Shown: positions 1-7,991 of the stretch, piece after piece
How positions within the stretch are numbered: the first letter of the stretch is position 1
Layout: each line of letters starts with the position of its first letter
Assembly (NCBI GenBank): GCA_030632865.1
Contig: DAOVTY010000043.1
Coordinates: 1-15,387, forward strand
DNA length: 15,387 nt
Direction of reading: 5' to 3'
From: Bacteroidota bacterium
GTDB lineage: Bacteria; Bacteroidota; Bacteroidia; Bacteroidales; Prolixibacteraceae
Program-made: the position numbers and the translations under genes
Notes under the pieces: model-generated
Databases searched by the model: none
The model's input: the letters and a program-made list of their open reading frames with translations, nothing else
Told to the model about the DNA's origin: nothing

Positions 1-39
1 AACAAGTCGTTTATTATCAGTGCTATATACGTTAAAAAA

Positions 40-957
40 TTAGTTTGCCTGATACAAATTTTTCTTGTTTAGCACTTTTTCTCCTTTCCAAGAGTAAGCA
101 GTCAATAATTTTGCTCCCGAAACACAAGAATCAACACAGCATAAATTTGTGTTTATTATATGCGGGCCATTTGCTCTGCAATAATGTCCGAAAAATATAA
201 TTGGCTCATTTTTAGAATAAAAAAAAGTTGCTGGAATTATCTCTTTCGGAACTGTATAAGCGGGTAATTTATATTTACTCTCGAACGACATTTCTCGAAA
301 TGTTTTACCATCAGGATTTTTCCACCAACTTAAACGAAACTCGCGAGGTACTACTCCTTTATTATTTACTACTTTTAAATCGCTGGGCATTGTTAAATTA
401 ATACCTTTTGTCAAAATGTTTATGCTTTTACTTAATTTCGATTTTGGGTTTTTATAGTACTCGCTGAAAATACTCTTTCTGCTTCGCTTTTCATTAAGCG
501 CAGATTTAACAATTTCAACTGCAGAATCGGACCAGCAGGCATGCACAATTCTAATACCTTTTAATTCCAAGAACAATGGTAAACGTCTCATCCATTGTAA
601 ATGTTTTTCCCATTCGTCGGGATAAGTAGAAAATTCATTTATCGTTTTAAACAGCGACAAATAATTTTTTCTTGATTCTTTTATTAACGGTTTTCCACTT
701 TTATCTTTTAAATGAAATAAAATGGCATTTATTTCGTGGTTACCAAGAATTGCAAATGCGTTACCATTTTTTACCATTTTACGAATAAGACGAATTGTTT
801 TACGAATTTCAGGTCCACGATTAATAAAATCGCCAACAAATATCGCTTTCCGCTTTGCATGAAAATACCCATTTTCACTCTTTTCGTAACCCAACTTTAA
901 AAGTAGTTTCTTTAATAATGCTGCCTGACCGTGAACGTCACCAATAATATCGTACAT
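40..957 (-). CDS. Calcineurin-like metallophosphoesterase (serine/threonine phosphatase or ApaH-like fold)
   Basis: A 305-residue protein with the motif set of a dinuclear-metal phosphoesterase. GDVHG is at residues 6-10 (metal ligands D7 and H9), GDFINRGP at 42-49 (bridging D43), GNHE at 72-75 (N73, catalytic H74), H139 follows in a VHA context, and GH is at 257-258. The order and spacing match bacterial PPP-superfamily members such as ApaH or PrpE-type phosphatases, which hydrolyse phosphoproteins or dinucleoside polyphosphates. The substrate cannot be deduced here. There is no signal peptide, so a cytoplasmic location is likely. A long insert (about residues 150-235) between the last two metal motifs is rich in basic residues and makes it larger than minimal ApaH. 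The ATG places GDVHG six residues from the start, normal for the family. It lies 170 bp downstream of the carbamoyltransferase gene on the same strand, with no terminator recognised between them. The fold is certain; the function is not. Confidence 0.87.
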   Translation of the reverse strand: MYDIIGDVHGQAALLKKLLLKLGYEKSENGYFHAKRKAIFVGDFINRGPEIRKTIRLIRKMVKNGNAFAILGNHEINAILFHLKDKSGKPLIKESRKNYLSLFKTINEFSTYPDEWEKHLQWMRRLPLFLELKGIRIVHACWSDSAVEIVKSALNEKRSRKSIFSEYYKNPKSKLSKSINILTKGINLTMPSDLKVVNNKGVVPREFRLSWWKNPDGKTFREMSFESKYKLPAYTVPKEIIPATFFYSKNEPIIFFGHYCRANGPHIINTNLCCVDSCVSGAKLLTAYSWKGEKVLNKKNLYQAN

Positions 958-1127
958 AATAGATTTTAGCGAAATGTTTTTATTGAATTTAAAGTATTAG
1001 TAAAATCTGATTTTTTTTAATAAAAGTACAAAAAAAAGGGTTTAAGCAAAATTTTGGATCCCAATAAAACAGTTTATCCTAACCTGATTAATTCATAAGT
1101 TTTGTAATAGAAATATTTGTGAATTAT

Positions 1128-2126
1128 TCAGGTTAAAGTAGCAACCATAACTGCTTTAATTGTATGCAGTCTATTTTCGGCTTGGTCGAAAACAACAGAT
1201 GCTTTGCTTTCAAAAACTTCATCGGTTACTTCCATTGCATCAATTCCAAATTTCTGGTAAATATCTTCGCCAACTTTTGTTTTGCGATTATGAAATGCTG
1301 GTAAACAATGTAAAAATTTAGTGTTTGTATTTTTGGTTAAATCCATAGTTGTTTTATTCACTTGGTAGGGGAGGAGTAATTTTATTCGCTCGGCCCAAAC
1401 TTCGTCTGGTTCACCCATCGACACCCACACATCAGTGTATAAAAAGTCGCAATTTTTTACAGCTTCTGCTACGTTCTCTGTAATATTTATTTTTGCTCCA
1501 GTTTGTTTCGCAATCTCTTGGCACTCATCTAAAATTTCATTTGTAGGCTGGCACTCTTTAGGTGCAGCCGCTCTAAAATCCATTCCCAATTTTGCCGCGC
1601 CTACCATTAACGAATTTCCCATATTATTTCTAGCATCACCTAAATAGCAGAATTTTAGTTGCGAGAGAGGTTTGTTGGAATGTTCCTTCATAGTTAAAAA
1701 ATCGGCAAGAATTTGTGTGGGATGATATTCGTTTGTTAGTCCGTTCCATACTGGAACACCAGCATATTTTCCTAACTCTTCAACAATATTTTGCCCAAAT
1801 CCGCGGTATTCAATTCCATCGTACATTCTCCCCAAAACCCGCGCTGTATCCTTCATCGACTCTTTTTGTCCAATTTGCGAACCTGATGGTCCTAGACAAG
1901 TAACTCTTGCTCCTTGATCGTATGCTGCAACTTCGAAAGCACAACGCGTGCGAGTTGATGCTTTTTCGAAAATTAAAGCAATATTTTTGTTTGATAATTT
2001 AGGTTGCTCGGTTCCAGCATATTTTGCTTTTTTTAGCGATTCAGAAAGCTCGAGTAAATAGTAAATTTCTTTAGTTGAAAAATCTAACAATTTCAAAAAG
2101 TTTCTGTTTTTTATATTGAGTGCCAT
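1128..2126 (-). CDS. argF: Ornithine carbamoyltransferase (ArgF/ArcB type)
   Basis: A 332-residue cytoplasmic enzyme that transfers the carbamoyl group between carbamoyl phosphate and ornithine/citrulline. The carbamoyl-phosphate site STRTR is at residues 57-61 and HPTQ at 135-138. The ornithine-binding D232 and SMG loop (236-238) and the catalytic HCLP (273-276) are all present. The SMG loop separates it from aspartate carbamoyltransferases and, to my knowledge, from the N-succinylornithine or N-acetylornithine enzymes. It closely resembles the enterobacterial and catabolic ArcB subgroup, and its length is typical. The gene follows carbamate kinase by 67 bp on the same strand, so a joint transcript is likely. 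That pairing suggests the catabolic direction (citrulline plus phosphate to ornithine plus carbamoyl phosphate), in which case arcB would be the better symbol. No arginine deiminase gene is in view, so anabolic use in arginine synthesis cannot be excluded. Enzyme identity is firm; the pathway direction is inferred. Confidence 0.95.
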   Translation of the reverse strand: MALNIKNRNFLKLLDFSTKEIYYLLELSESLKKAKYAGTEQPKLSNKNIALIFEKASTRTRCAFEVAAYDQGARVTCLGPSGSQIGQKESMKDTARVLGRMYDGIEYRGFGQNIVEELGKYAGVPVWNGLTNEYHPTQILADFLTMKEHSNKPLSQLKFCYLGDARNNMGNSLMVGAAKLGMDFRAAAPKECQPTNEILDECQEIAKQTGAKINITENVAEAVKNCDFLYTDVWVSMGEPDEVWAERIKLLLPYQVNKTTMDLTKNTNTKFLHCLPAFHNRKTKVGEDIYQKFGIDAMEVTDEVFESKASVVFDQAENRLHTIKAVMVATLT

Positions 2127-2193
2127 ATTTTAGTTATTAAGTTTAAAGTCTGAAAACTGCAATTCTTTATTTACTTGTAAACTCCGTCAATTC

Positions 2194-3150
2194 TCATTTA
2201 TCATACTCCATTGTAATTTTAGAGCCATACGATTTATCTTCTAGTTTTGTTGCTTCGGTTATTACACTTTTGCTGCCTCCGTGTTTTATGAAATTAAGAC
2301 AAGCTCTTATTTTAGGTTCCATAGTTCCTTCAGCAAAGGTTCCCTTTTTTAGGTGTTTAATAGTGTCTGCATAATTTAAAAACTCCAGTTTTTTCTGAGT
2401 CTCTTTCCCGAAATTTTTATAAATGTAAGATACATCGGTGAGAACATAAAATTCATCGGCATTTATATTTATAGCCAACAGACTCGATGCCATATCTTTA
2501 TCTACAACTGCATCAACAGTTCTAATATTATTATCTTCATCAAAATAAACTGGAATTCCGCCACCGCCTGCAGCAATTACAATATTTCCACCACGGAGTA
2601 GTTGTTCAATAATTTCTTTATTTATAATTTCTATCGGAATGGGCGAAGGGACAACTCTACGGTAGCCACCATTGTTTTTTGATGAATATTTGAAAATCCA
2701 ATTTTTATCCTCAGTCAATTTATCAGCCTCGCTTTTAGTATATATTTTCCCAATTCGTTTTGTAGGGTTCTTAAATGCCGGGTCGTTTTTGTCAACTTCA
2801 ACCAAAGTAACTAAAGTGATTATATTTTTTTTAATACCATGTTTATTGAGGACATTTCGCATAATGCGCTCAATCATGTACCCAATTCCACCTTGCGAGT
2901 CGGCAACGCAAATATCGAGTGGCATAGGTGCAATATTATACAACTGTTCGCCGGCATCATTTCGCATAAGAATATTTCCAACTTGCGGTCCATTACCGTG
3001 TGAAATTACAAGTTCGTATCCATCTTTTATTAGGTGAATTAAATTTTCGATTGTTAGAGATGCGTTTAATTCTTGTTGTTCAATCGTTCCTTTTTCATCG
3101 CCCCTAAGAATGGCGTTTCCTCCCAAAGCCACAACTGCTAATTTGTTCAT
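2194..3150 (-). CDS. arcC: Carbamate kinase
   Basis: A 318-residue amino-acid-kinase-fold protein that catalyses ATP + carbamate = ADP + carbamoyl phosphate, usually run toward ATP synthesis in arginine, citrulline or agmatine catabolism. Visible motifs are the phosphate loop LGGNA (9-13), SHGNGPQVG (50-58), the glycine-rich AAGGGG (193-198), a DAVVDKD segment that helps bind nucleotide, and LTDV further on. Length and motif order are those of complete ArcC. It is the first gene of the probable arcC-argF operon, with a candidate Bacteroidota promoter 23 bp upstream of the start. It diverges from ftsK across a 219-bp gap. The ATG is supported by the LGGNA loop starting eight residues in, as in homologs. 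Nothing in it looks degraded. The physiological role, energy capture versus carbamoyl-phosphate supply, is inferred from the neighbouring carbamoyltransferase. Confidence 0.95.
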   Translation of the reverse strand: MNKLAVVALGGNAILRGDEKGTIEQQELNASLTIENLIHLIKDGYELVISHGNGPQVGNILMRNDAGEQLYNIAPMPLDICVADSQGGIGYMIERIMRNVLNKHGIKKNIITLVTLVEVDKNDPAFKNPTKRIGKIYTKSEADKLTEDKNWIFKYSSKNNGGYRRVVPSPIPIEIINKEIIEQLLRGGNIVIAAGGGGIPVYFDEDNNIRTVDAVVDKDMASSLLAININADEFYVLTDVSYIYKNFGKETQKKLEFLNYADTIKHLKKGTFAEGTMEPKIRACLNFIKHGGSKSVITEATKLEDKSYGSKITMEYDK

Positions 3151-3172
3151 TTTGTTTAATAATATTTTGAAA

Positions 3173-3180
3173 CAAACTTA
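3173..3180 (-). promoter_or_regulatory. Candidate -7 element for arcC-argF
   Basis: On the minus strand this reads TAAGTTTG, an exact match to the Bacteroidota -7 consensus TAnnTTTG. It would put the transcript start about 15 nt before the arcC ATG. No good TTTG -33 box lies at the usual 19-21 bp spacing, so this is a half-match in AT-rich DNA. Confidence 0.4.
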
Positions 3181-3337
3181 TGAATTCAAAACAATAAAAG
3201 AAACAGAGTTTTGTCAGGTTTTTAACCATTCTGTAATTTTCAATTTTGTGTTTGTTTGATTTGGTTATTAACATTTTGTTTTTGATATGAATATAGATTA
3301 AGAGAAATTAATAAAGTGCATCATTAGTTTTTTTAGT

Positions 3338-3345
3338 TAAATTTG
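3338..3345 (+). promoter_or_regulatory. Candidate -7 element for ftsK-lolA
   Basis: TAAATTTG matches TAnnTTTG exactly and lies 24 bp before the ftsK ATG, giving a predicted leader of roughly 18 nt. I see no clear TTTG -33 box upstream. Together with the arcC element it would make this gap a pair of divergent promoters. Confidence 0.42.
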
Positions 3346-3369
3346 CATCTCACAAAAACAGAATTTTAA

Positions 3370-5736
3370 ATGGCAATAAAACGAAAAAGGCCAGTAAAAT
3401 CTTATGGGAAGAAGAAAAAAGCAAAGGCTTCTTTTCTTAATAACAAAAAATTTAAGTTTATAATTGGAGTTTTTATTTTACTGATTTCTGTTTATTTACT
3501 AATTGCATTTATCTCATTTTTATTTTATGGAACTGCTGATCAAAGCAAGCTCGATTTAGCATTTAAATCGGGTATCAAAAATAAAACAGCAATATTAGGA
3601 GCATATCTTTCTGAGCTAATAATGAATCGTGGTTTTGGAATACCATCATTTCTTTTTATCTATTTATTGGCTATTACAGGCTTTAAAATATTAGGTAATA
3701 CCATTATAAAATTTCGTAAAAACTTGGTGTATAGTTTAGTTACTATAGTTTGGTTCTCCATTGCATTCGGACTAATTTTCAGTAATCCCATTAGTGGTTC
3801 TTCTATTTATATTGGCGGCCAGTATGGTTTTGTAATGAGCAATTGGTTAAGCTCGACAATTGGTGTTATTGGTTTGGTTTTTTTACTTATTATTTCGGCA
3901 TTGACAATTATAATTATCCGATTCGAAAAATCATATTCATTTATTACCGGGTTATTTAAAAAGAGAGATGGCGAAAATGAAACAGCAGAACCTGAAGATA
4001 AAATAAAAGATTTTGTTGTTGACGATTCTTTTGGAAAAGTTATTGATGAAGACGATGTGGTTCGTGCAATTTTTGAACCCGATTCTGAAAACGATGAAGT
4101 TGGAGTGAAGGATTTGGAGATTGAGAAAGTTGCAACTGATGAGGTTGAAAATAATGAAGATGACAATTTGGAATTAGTTGTTAATACAAAAGTAGAAGAG
4201 GAAGAGACAAAAAAGACTAACCCCGAAGAATTGCCGGATTACGATCCTACTTTAGATTTATCGAGCTACAAATTTCCTACTTTAGATTTATTAGAAGACC
4301 ATAAATTTGGTAACGCCGAGGTTAGCAACGAAGAATTACTTTCGAACAAAAATAAAATTGTAGAGACCCTTCGACACTATAAAATAGAGATTACAAAAAT
4401 TAGGGCTACCATTGGGCCAACTATTACTTTGTACGAAATTGTACCTGCACCTGGAATTAGAATTGCCAAAATTAAAAATCTCGAAGATGATATTGCGTTG
4501 AGTTTAGCAGCCTTGGGAATTCGTATAATCGCCCCAATTCCTGGCCGCGGAACCATTGGTATTGAAGTGCCAAATCAACATCCCGAAGTAGTATCGATGC
4601 GCTCAATTTTAAGTTCAAAGAAATTTCAGGAGACAGATGTTGACTTGCCCATTGCATTGGGTAAAACCATTTCTAACGAAACATATATTATTGATTTGGC
4701 TAAAATGCCACATATTTTAGTAGCAGGTGCTACCGGGCAAGGAAAGTCGGTTGGAGTAAATGTAATAATTACATCGTTACTTTATAAAAAGCATCCCTCG
4801 CAACTAAAGTTTGTTTTTATAGATCCTAAAAAAGTAGAGCTTAACTTATATTCAATTATAGAAAAGCATTATTTAGCAAATCTTCCAGACGAAGCTGAGC
4901 CTGTTATTACTGATACTCAGAAAGTTAAAAACACTCTGAATTCGTTAGGTATTGAAATGGATAATCGATACGATTTACTTAAAAAGGCGCACGCACGTAA
5001 TCTTAAAGAGTATAATAAGAAATTTATAAGTCGGAAATTGAACCCAGAAAAGGGACATAAATTTATGCCATATATTGTGGTAATTATTGATGAATTTGCC
5101 GATTTAATAATGACTGCCGGTAAGGAGATTGAATTACCAATAGCCAGGATAGCACAGTTGGCTAGAGCCGTAGGAATTCACATGGTTATTGCAACTCAAC
5201 GTCCGTCGGTAACAATTATTACCGGTGTTATAAAAGCTAATTTCCCGGCACGAATTGCTTTTAAAGTTGCTTCAATGATTGACTCGCGAACCATTCTCGA
5301 CCAACCGGGAGCTAACCAGTTAATTGGTAAAGGCGATATGTTAATTTCTGCCAATAGCAGTATTACACGCGTTCAGTGTGCTTTTGTTGATACACCAGAA
5401 GTTGAAAGTGTATGCGAATTTATTTCGGCACAACGAGGATATCCAACAGCATTTTTACTGCCAGAGTATGTTGGAGATGAGGAGGCTATGCCGGGTGCCG
5501 TTGATTTGAATAACACAGATGAAATGTTTGAAGATGCAGCGAGGGTTATTGTTATGAATCAAATGGGGTCAACTTCTATGATTCAGCGTAAATTCGCGAT
5601 TGGTTATAACCGTGCCGGACGAATAATGGATCAGTTAGAAGCAGCGGGGATTGTAGGACCAAGCGAAGGATCGAAAGCCAGACGTGTACTTATTCAAGAT
5701 GAGTATAGTTTGGAACAATTGTTGAATAGTTTATAA
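3370..5736 (+). CDS. ftsK: DNA translocase FtsK/SpoIIIE
   Basis: A 788-residue septal DNA pump that moves chromosome termini during division and normally activates XerCD recombination. In order: a lysine/arginine-rich cytoplasmic N-tip (1-26), four hydrophobic membrane spans within about residues 27-190, an acidic linker (about 196-300) dominated by D and E, and the RecA-like motor. Walker A GATGQGKS is at 453-460 (K459), and Walker B ends at D574-E575 in an IIDEFAD context. The C-terminal winged-helix gamma domain (about 715-788) contains the RAGRIMDQLE segment that reads polar KOPS DNA in studied FtsKs. The linker is short compared with E. coli FtsK, and the overall length is normal for Bacteroidota. 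The ATG follows a candidate -7 element. lolA begins 11 bp after the stop, so the two are almost certainly cotranscribed. The gene looks intact and identification is firm. Confidence 0.97.
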   Translation: MAIKRKRPVKSYGKKKKAKASFLNNKKFKFIIGVFILLISVYLLIAFISFLFYGTADQSKLDLAFKSGIKNKTAILGAYLSELIMNRGFGIPSFLFIYLLAITGFKILGNTIIKFRKNLVYSLVTIVWFSIAFGLIFSNPISGSSIYIGGQYGFVMSNWLSSTIGVIGLVFLLIISALTIIIIRFEKSYSFITGLFKKRDGENETAEPEDKIKDFVVDDSFGKVIDEDDVVRAIFEPDSENDEVGVKDLEIEKVATDEVENNEDDNLELVVNTKVEEEETKKTNPEELPDYDPTLDLSSYKFPTLDLLEDHKFGNAEVSNEELLSNKNKIVETLRHYKIEITKIRATIGPTITLYEIVPAPGIRIAKIKNLEDDIALSLAALGIRIIAPIPGRGTIGIEVPNQHPEVVSMRSILSSKKFQETDVDLPIALGKTISNETYIIDLAKMPHILVAGATGQGKSVGVNVIITSLLYKKHPSQLKFVFIDPKKVELNLYSIIEKHYLANLPDEAEPVITDTQKVKNTLNSLGIEMDNRYDLLKKAHARNLKEYNKKFISRKLNPEKGHKFMPYIVVIIDEFADLIMTAGKEIELPIARIAQLARAVGIHMVIATQRPSVTIITGVIKANFPARIAFKVASMIDSRTILDQPGANQLIGKGDMLISANSSITRVQCAFVDTPEVESVCEFISAQRGYPTAFLLPEYVGDEEAMPGAVDLNNTDEMFEDAARVIVMNQMGSTSMIQRKFAIGYNRAGRIMDQLEAAGIVGPSEGSKARRVLIQDEYSLEQLLNSL
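4245..4290 (+). repeat. 16-bp direct repeat inside ftsK (linker/motor boundary)
   Basis: The identical 16-mer tcctactttagattta occurs at 4245-4260 and 4275-4290, exactly 30 bp (ten codons) apart and in frame. It encodes two copies of PTLDL, at the end of the acidic linker. The protein-level duplication may be a feature of the family, but the perfect nucleotide identity could also reflect a small tandem duplication. Confidence 0.75.
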
Positions 5737-5747
5737 AAAATAAAGAA

Positions 5748-6398
5748 ATGAAACAGATTATTTTAGTAATAGCTACATTGTTGATAACTACTTTTTCATG
5801 GGCTCAGCAAGACGAAAAGGCAAAGGGTATTTTGGATAAAGTGAGTGAGAAAACAAGTTCGTATACAACTATCTCTGCTGATTTTTCTTTTTCATTGAAA
5901 AATGAAGAGATGGAGATTGATGAAAGAAATGATGGCTCTATTAAAATAAAAGGACAGAAATATTGTGTTGAATTGCCTGATATAGGAATCACTGTTTTTT
6001 CTGATGGAGTAACACTTTGGAATTATATGAAAGATGGTAATCAGGTAACTGTTTCTAATATAGAAGACGAGAGTAGCGAATTGATGGATCCTTCTGCAAT
6101 CTTTAGTATTTACGAAAAAGGGTTTGATTCTAAATTTGTTGCCGAGAAAAAAGTTGGTGGAAAAACTGTTTATCAAATCGATCTTTTCCCAGATTCCGAC
6201 GAGCACGATGTTTCTAAAATAACACTGTTAATTGATAAAGCAACATTAATGATTCATTCAGCATTATTGTACGGAACAGATGAAAATTTATATGGGATTG
6301 AAGTTAAAAAGTTTGTGCCTAATAAAGATTTTCCCGACTCGGAATTTGTGTTTAATGCAAGTAAATATGGTGATGTTGAAATAATAGATTTTCGTTAG
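5748..6398 (+). CDS. lolA: Outer-membrane lipoprotein carrier LolA family protein
   Basis: A 216-residue periplasmic protein. Residues 1-19 form a Sec signal peptide (short basic tip, hydrophobic core IILVIATLLITTF, then SWA before Q20), with no lipobox cysteine. The mature part has the LolA-like succession of amphipathic beta strands forming a half-barrel, including the recognisable SDGVTLWNY segment and a QVTVSN strand around residues 84-103. In proteobacteria LolA carries lipoproteins from LolCDE to the outer membrane. LolB is generally not found in Bacteroidota, so delivery must differ there. The gene sits 11 bp downstream of ftsK, a pairing I recall as common in this phylum, and is convergent with pyruvate kinase 75 bp away. 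Family membership rests on overall pattern and context more than on catalytic residues, because LolA has none. Other periplasmic proteins with this half-barrel fold are the alternative. Confidence 0.85.
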   Translation: MKQIILVIATLLITTFSWAQQDEKAKGILDKVSEKTSSYTTISADFSFSLKNEEMEIDERNDGSIKIKGQKYCVELPDIGITVFSDGVTLWNYMKDGNQVTVSNIEDESSELMDPSAIFSIYEKGFDSKFVAEKKVGGKTVYQIDLFPDSDEHDVSKITLLIDKATLMIHSALLYGTDENLYGIEVKKFVPNKDFPDSEFVFNASKYGDVEIIDFR

Positions 6399-6473
6399 AA
6401 ACTATAATTTCTATAATGCTACAATCAATTTTCTAATTTAGTCTATTTATTTAATCGAACATTTACGAATAAA

Positions 6474-7892
6474 TTACTTCTCAGGTTGTTTAATAAATAA
6501 CTTGTCTGCAGTCGAAATTTCCATAAAAGATGCACCGCAATCTTCTCCAAATCTACCACCTATATAAATTATAAGGTCATGCAAATCAATTGTACCATCA
6601 GAAATTAACTCCTGAAGAGCTGCTTTCTGTATTCTCATTTTGTTTTTTCGAATGCTTAAGAAGGATGGATGAATTCCAAAAGAGAGTGCTAACTCGCGAA
6701 CAACTTTGCGTGAATGGCATTTTGTATATACCGGTGTGTTTGAGCGATATGCCGCCAAATAACGAGCTGTTTTACCTGTTGTGGTTGCTGTTATAATTGC
6801 AAGTGGTTTTATATCTTTTGCAGCACGAATTGCTGATTGAGCCAAATAAGCAGGAACCTCATTTTTAATAGGAGGTAGAATAATGTCAAAACGTTTATCA
6901 CGATCGGGTTCAACTTCGAGGGCAATATTATTCATCACATTAATCGCTTCAACGGGGTATTTCCCATATGCAGTTTCACCACTTAACATCACAGCATCTG
7001 TTCGCATGTAAATTGCACTTGCAATATCACTAACTTCAGCTCGCGTTGGTCGCGGATGCTCAATCATGCTATGCAGCATTTGGGTTGCAATAATAACCGG
7101 TTTTTTATGTAAAATGGCTTTGCGTACTAAATTGCGTTGTACAGTTGGAATTCTTTCTTCTGGCAATTCAATTCCTAAATCGCCGCGAGCTACCATAATT
7201 CCATAAGAAACTTCTAATATTTCGTCTATATTTTCAACTCCTTCAAGATTCTCAATTTTTGCAATTATCTTAATTTCACTGTTTTGCTCATCTAGAATTT
7301 TTTGAACCTTAAAAACATCTTTTTTATTTCTCACAAAAGAGTGGGCAATAAAATCTAAATTGTTACTAACGGCAAACGAAATAAATTCTTTGTCTCTTTC
7401 CGATAACGAAGGAAGGTGTATTTCTGTACCAGGAATATTTATGCTCTTTTTCTTTTTTACTGTGCCCGAGTTTTCAACATTACAAACCAAACGGTCTTTT
7501 TGCTTCGATTCAACAGTAAATTCAATGTCGCCATCGTCAATTAAAATTTTATCTCCAATTTTTAAATCAGCAACAAAATTCGGATAGTTAACACAAATGT
7601 TATTGGATGTTGATTTTATTGGAGAACTTGAGAACAAAACACTTTCACCTTCCATAACCTCCATTTCGTTTTGTGTGGCGCAAGTTCTTATCTCTGGTCC
7701 TTTTGTATCAATTAAAATTGCAATTTTTTTAGATACTGACCGAATGTTTTCAACTAATACTTTGCAACTCTCTGTAGTAATATGAGCAGTATTTATACGG
7801 GCAACATTCATTCCTGCATCGAATAGAGATTTGATGAAATCTTTTTCACAACGCTGATCTGATATTGTTGCAACTATCTTAGTTTGTCTCAT
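6474..7892 (-). CDS. pyk: Pyruvate kinase
   Basis: A 472-residue glycolytic enzyme: phosphoenolpyruvate + ADP to pyruvate + ATP, cytoplasmic and normally tetrameric. The N-terminal TKIVATIS strand and AGMNVARIN segment begin the TIM barrel. The small B domain is roughly residues 70-160. The catalytic KIEN has its lysine at 212, the metal/phosphate site ARGDLG starts at A235, and the long active-site signature runs through MRTDAVMLSGETAYGKYP. The C-terminal allosteric-type domain (about 345-472) is complete, with TTTGKTAR recalling the effector loop. The segment around residues 34-37 reads NTAH, where many pyruvate kinases have NxSH; I recall the variant from Bacteroidota enzymes, so it is not evidence of damage. 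The ATG lies about 12 nt downstream of the predicted transcript start of a consensus promoter, so it is expressed independently of aroQ upstream. Confidence 0.97.
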   Translation of the reverse strand: MRQTKIVATISDQRCEKDFIKSLFDAGMNVARINTAHITTESCKVLVENIRSVSKKIAILIDTKGPEIRTCATQNEMEVMEGESVLFSSSPIKSTSNNICVNYPNFVADLKIGDKILIDDGDIEFTVESKQKDRLVCNVENSGTVKKKKSINIPGTEIHLPSLSERDKEFISFAVSNNLDFIAHSFVRNKKDVFKVQKILDEQNSEIKIIAKIENLEGVENIDEILEVSYGIMVARGDLGIELPEERIPTVQRNLVRKAILHKKPVIIATQMLHSMIEHPRPTRAEVSDIASAIYMRTDAVMLSGETAYGKYPVEAINVMNNIALEVEPDRDKRFDIILPPIKNEVPAYLAQSAIRAAKDIKPLAIITATTTGKTARYLAAYRSNTPVYTKCHSRKVVRELALSFGIHPSFLSIRKNKMRIQKAALQELISDGTIDLHDLIIYIGGRFGEDCGASFMEISTADKLFIKQPEK

Positions 7893-7910
7893 TTTAAATT
7901 TTTAAGCGCG

Positions 7911-7942
7911 CAAATGTAAATTATATATTGAATGTTATCAAA
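7911..7942 (-). promoter_or_regulatory. Bacteroidota-type promoter of pyk
   Basis: On the minus strand a -33 TTTG (plus-strand 7939-7942) is followed after exactly 20 bp by TACATTTG (7911-7918), a full match to the -33/-7 promoter consensus of this phylum. The transcript would start near 7904, just inside or after a GCGCGC hexamer at 7906-7911, leaving a leader of about 12 nt. It is the best promoter match in the window. Confidence 0.72.
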
Positions 7943-7991
7943 AATACAACTTTAAATGAATGAGATTTAAGATTTACAGGTAAAATAAAAT

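Noticed and set aside
1030..1080. GGATCC and CAAAATTTTG palindromes downstream of argF as a terminator
   Set aside because: Each is a short self-complementary run without a loop or a following T tract in register; no stable hairpin could be drawn.
1435..1903. Plus-strand open frames opposite argF, and similar antisense frames elsewhere (for example within arcC, ftsK, pyk, pckA and the ClC genes)
   Set aside because: They lie opposite genes with complete conserved motif sets, show low-complexity or unrecognisable composition, and have no domain features.
6399..6473. Possible bidirectional terminator between convergent lolA and pyk
   Set aside because: Only weak AT-only pairings are present (for example AGAAA/TTTCT); no GC-containing stem with a T tract.
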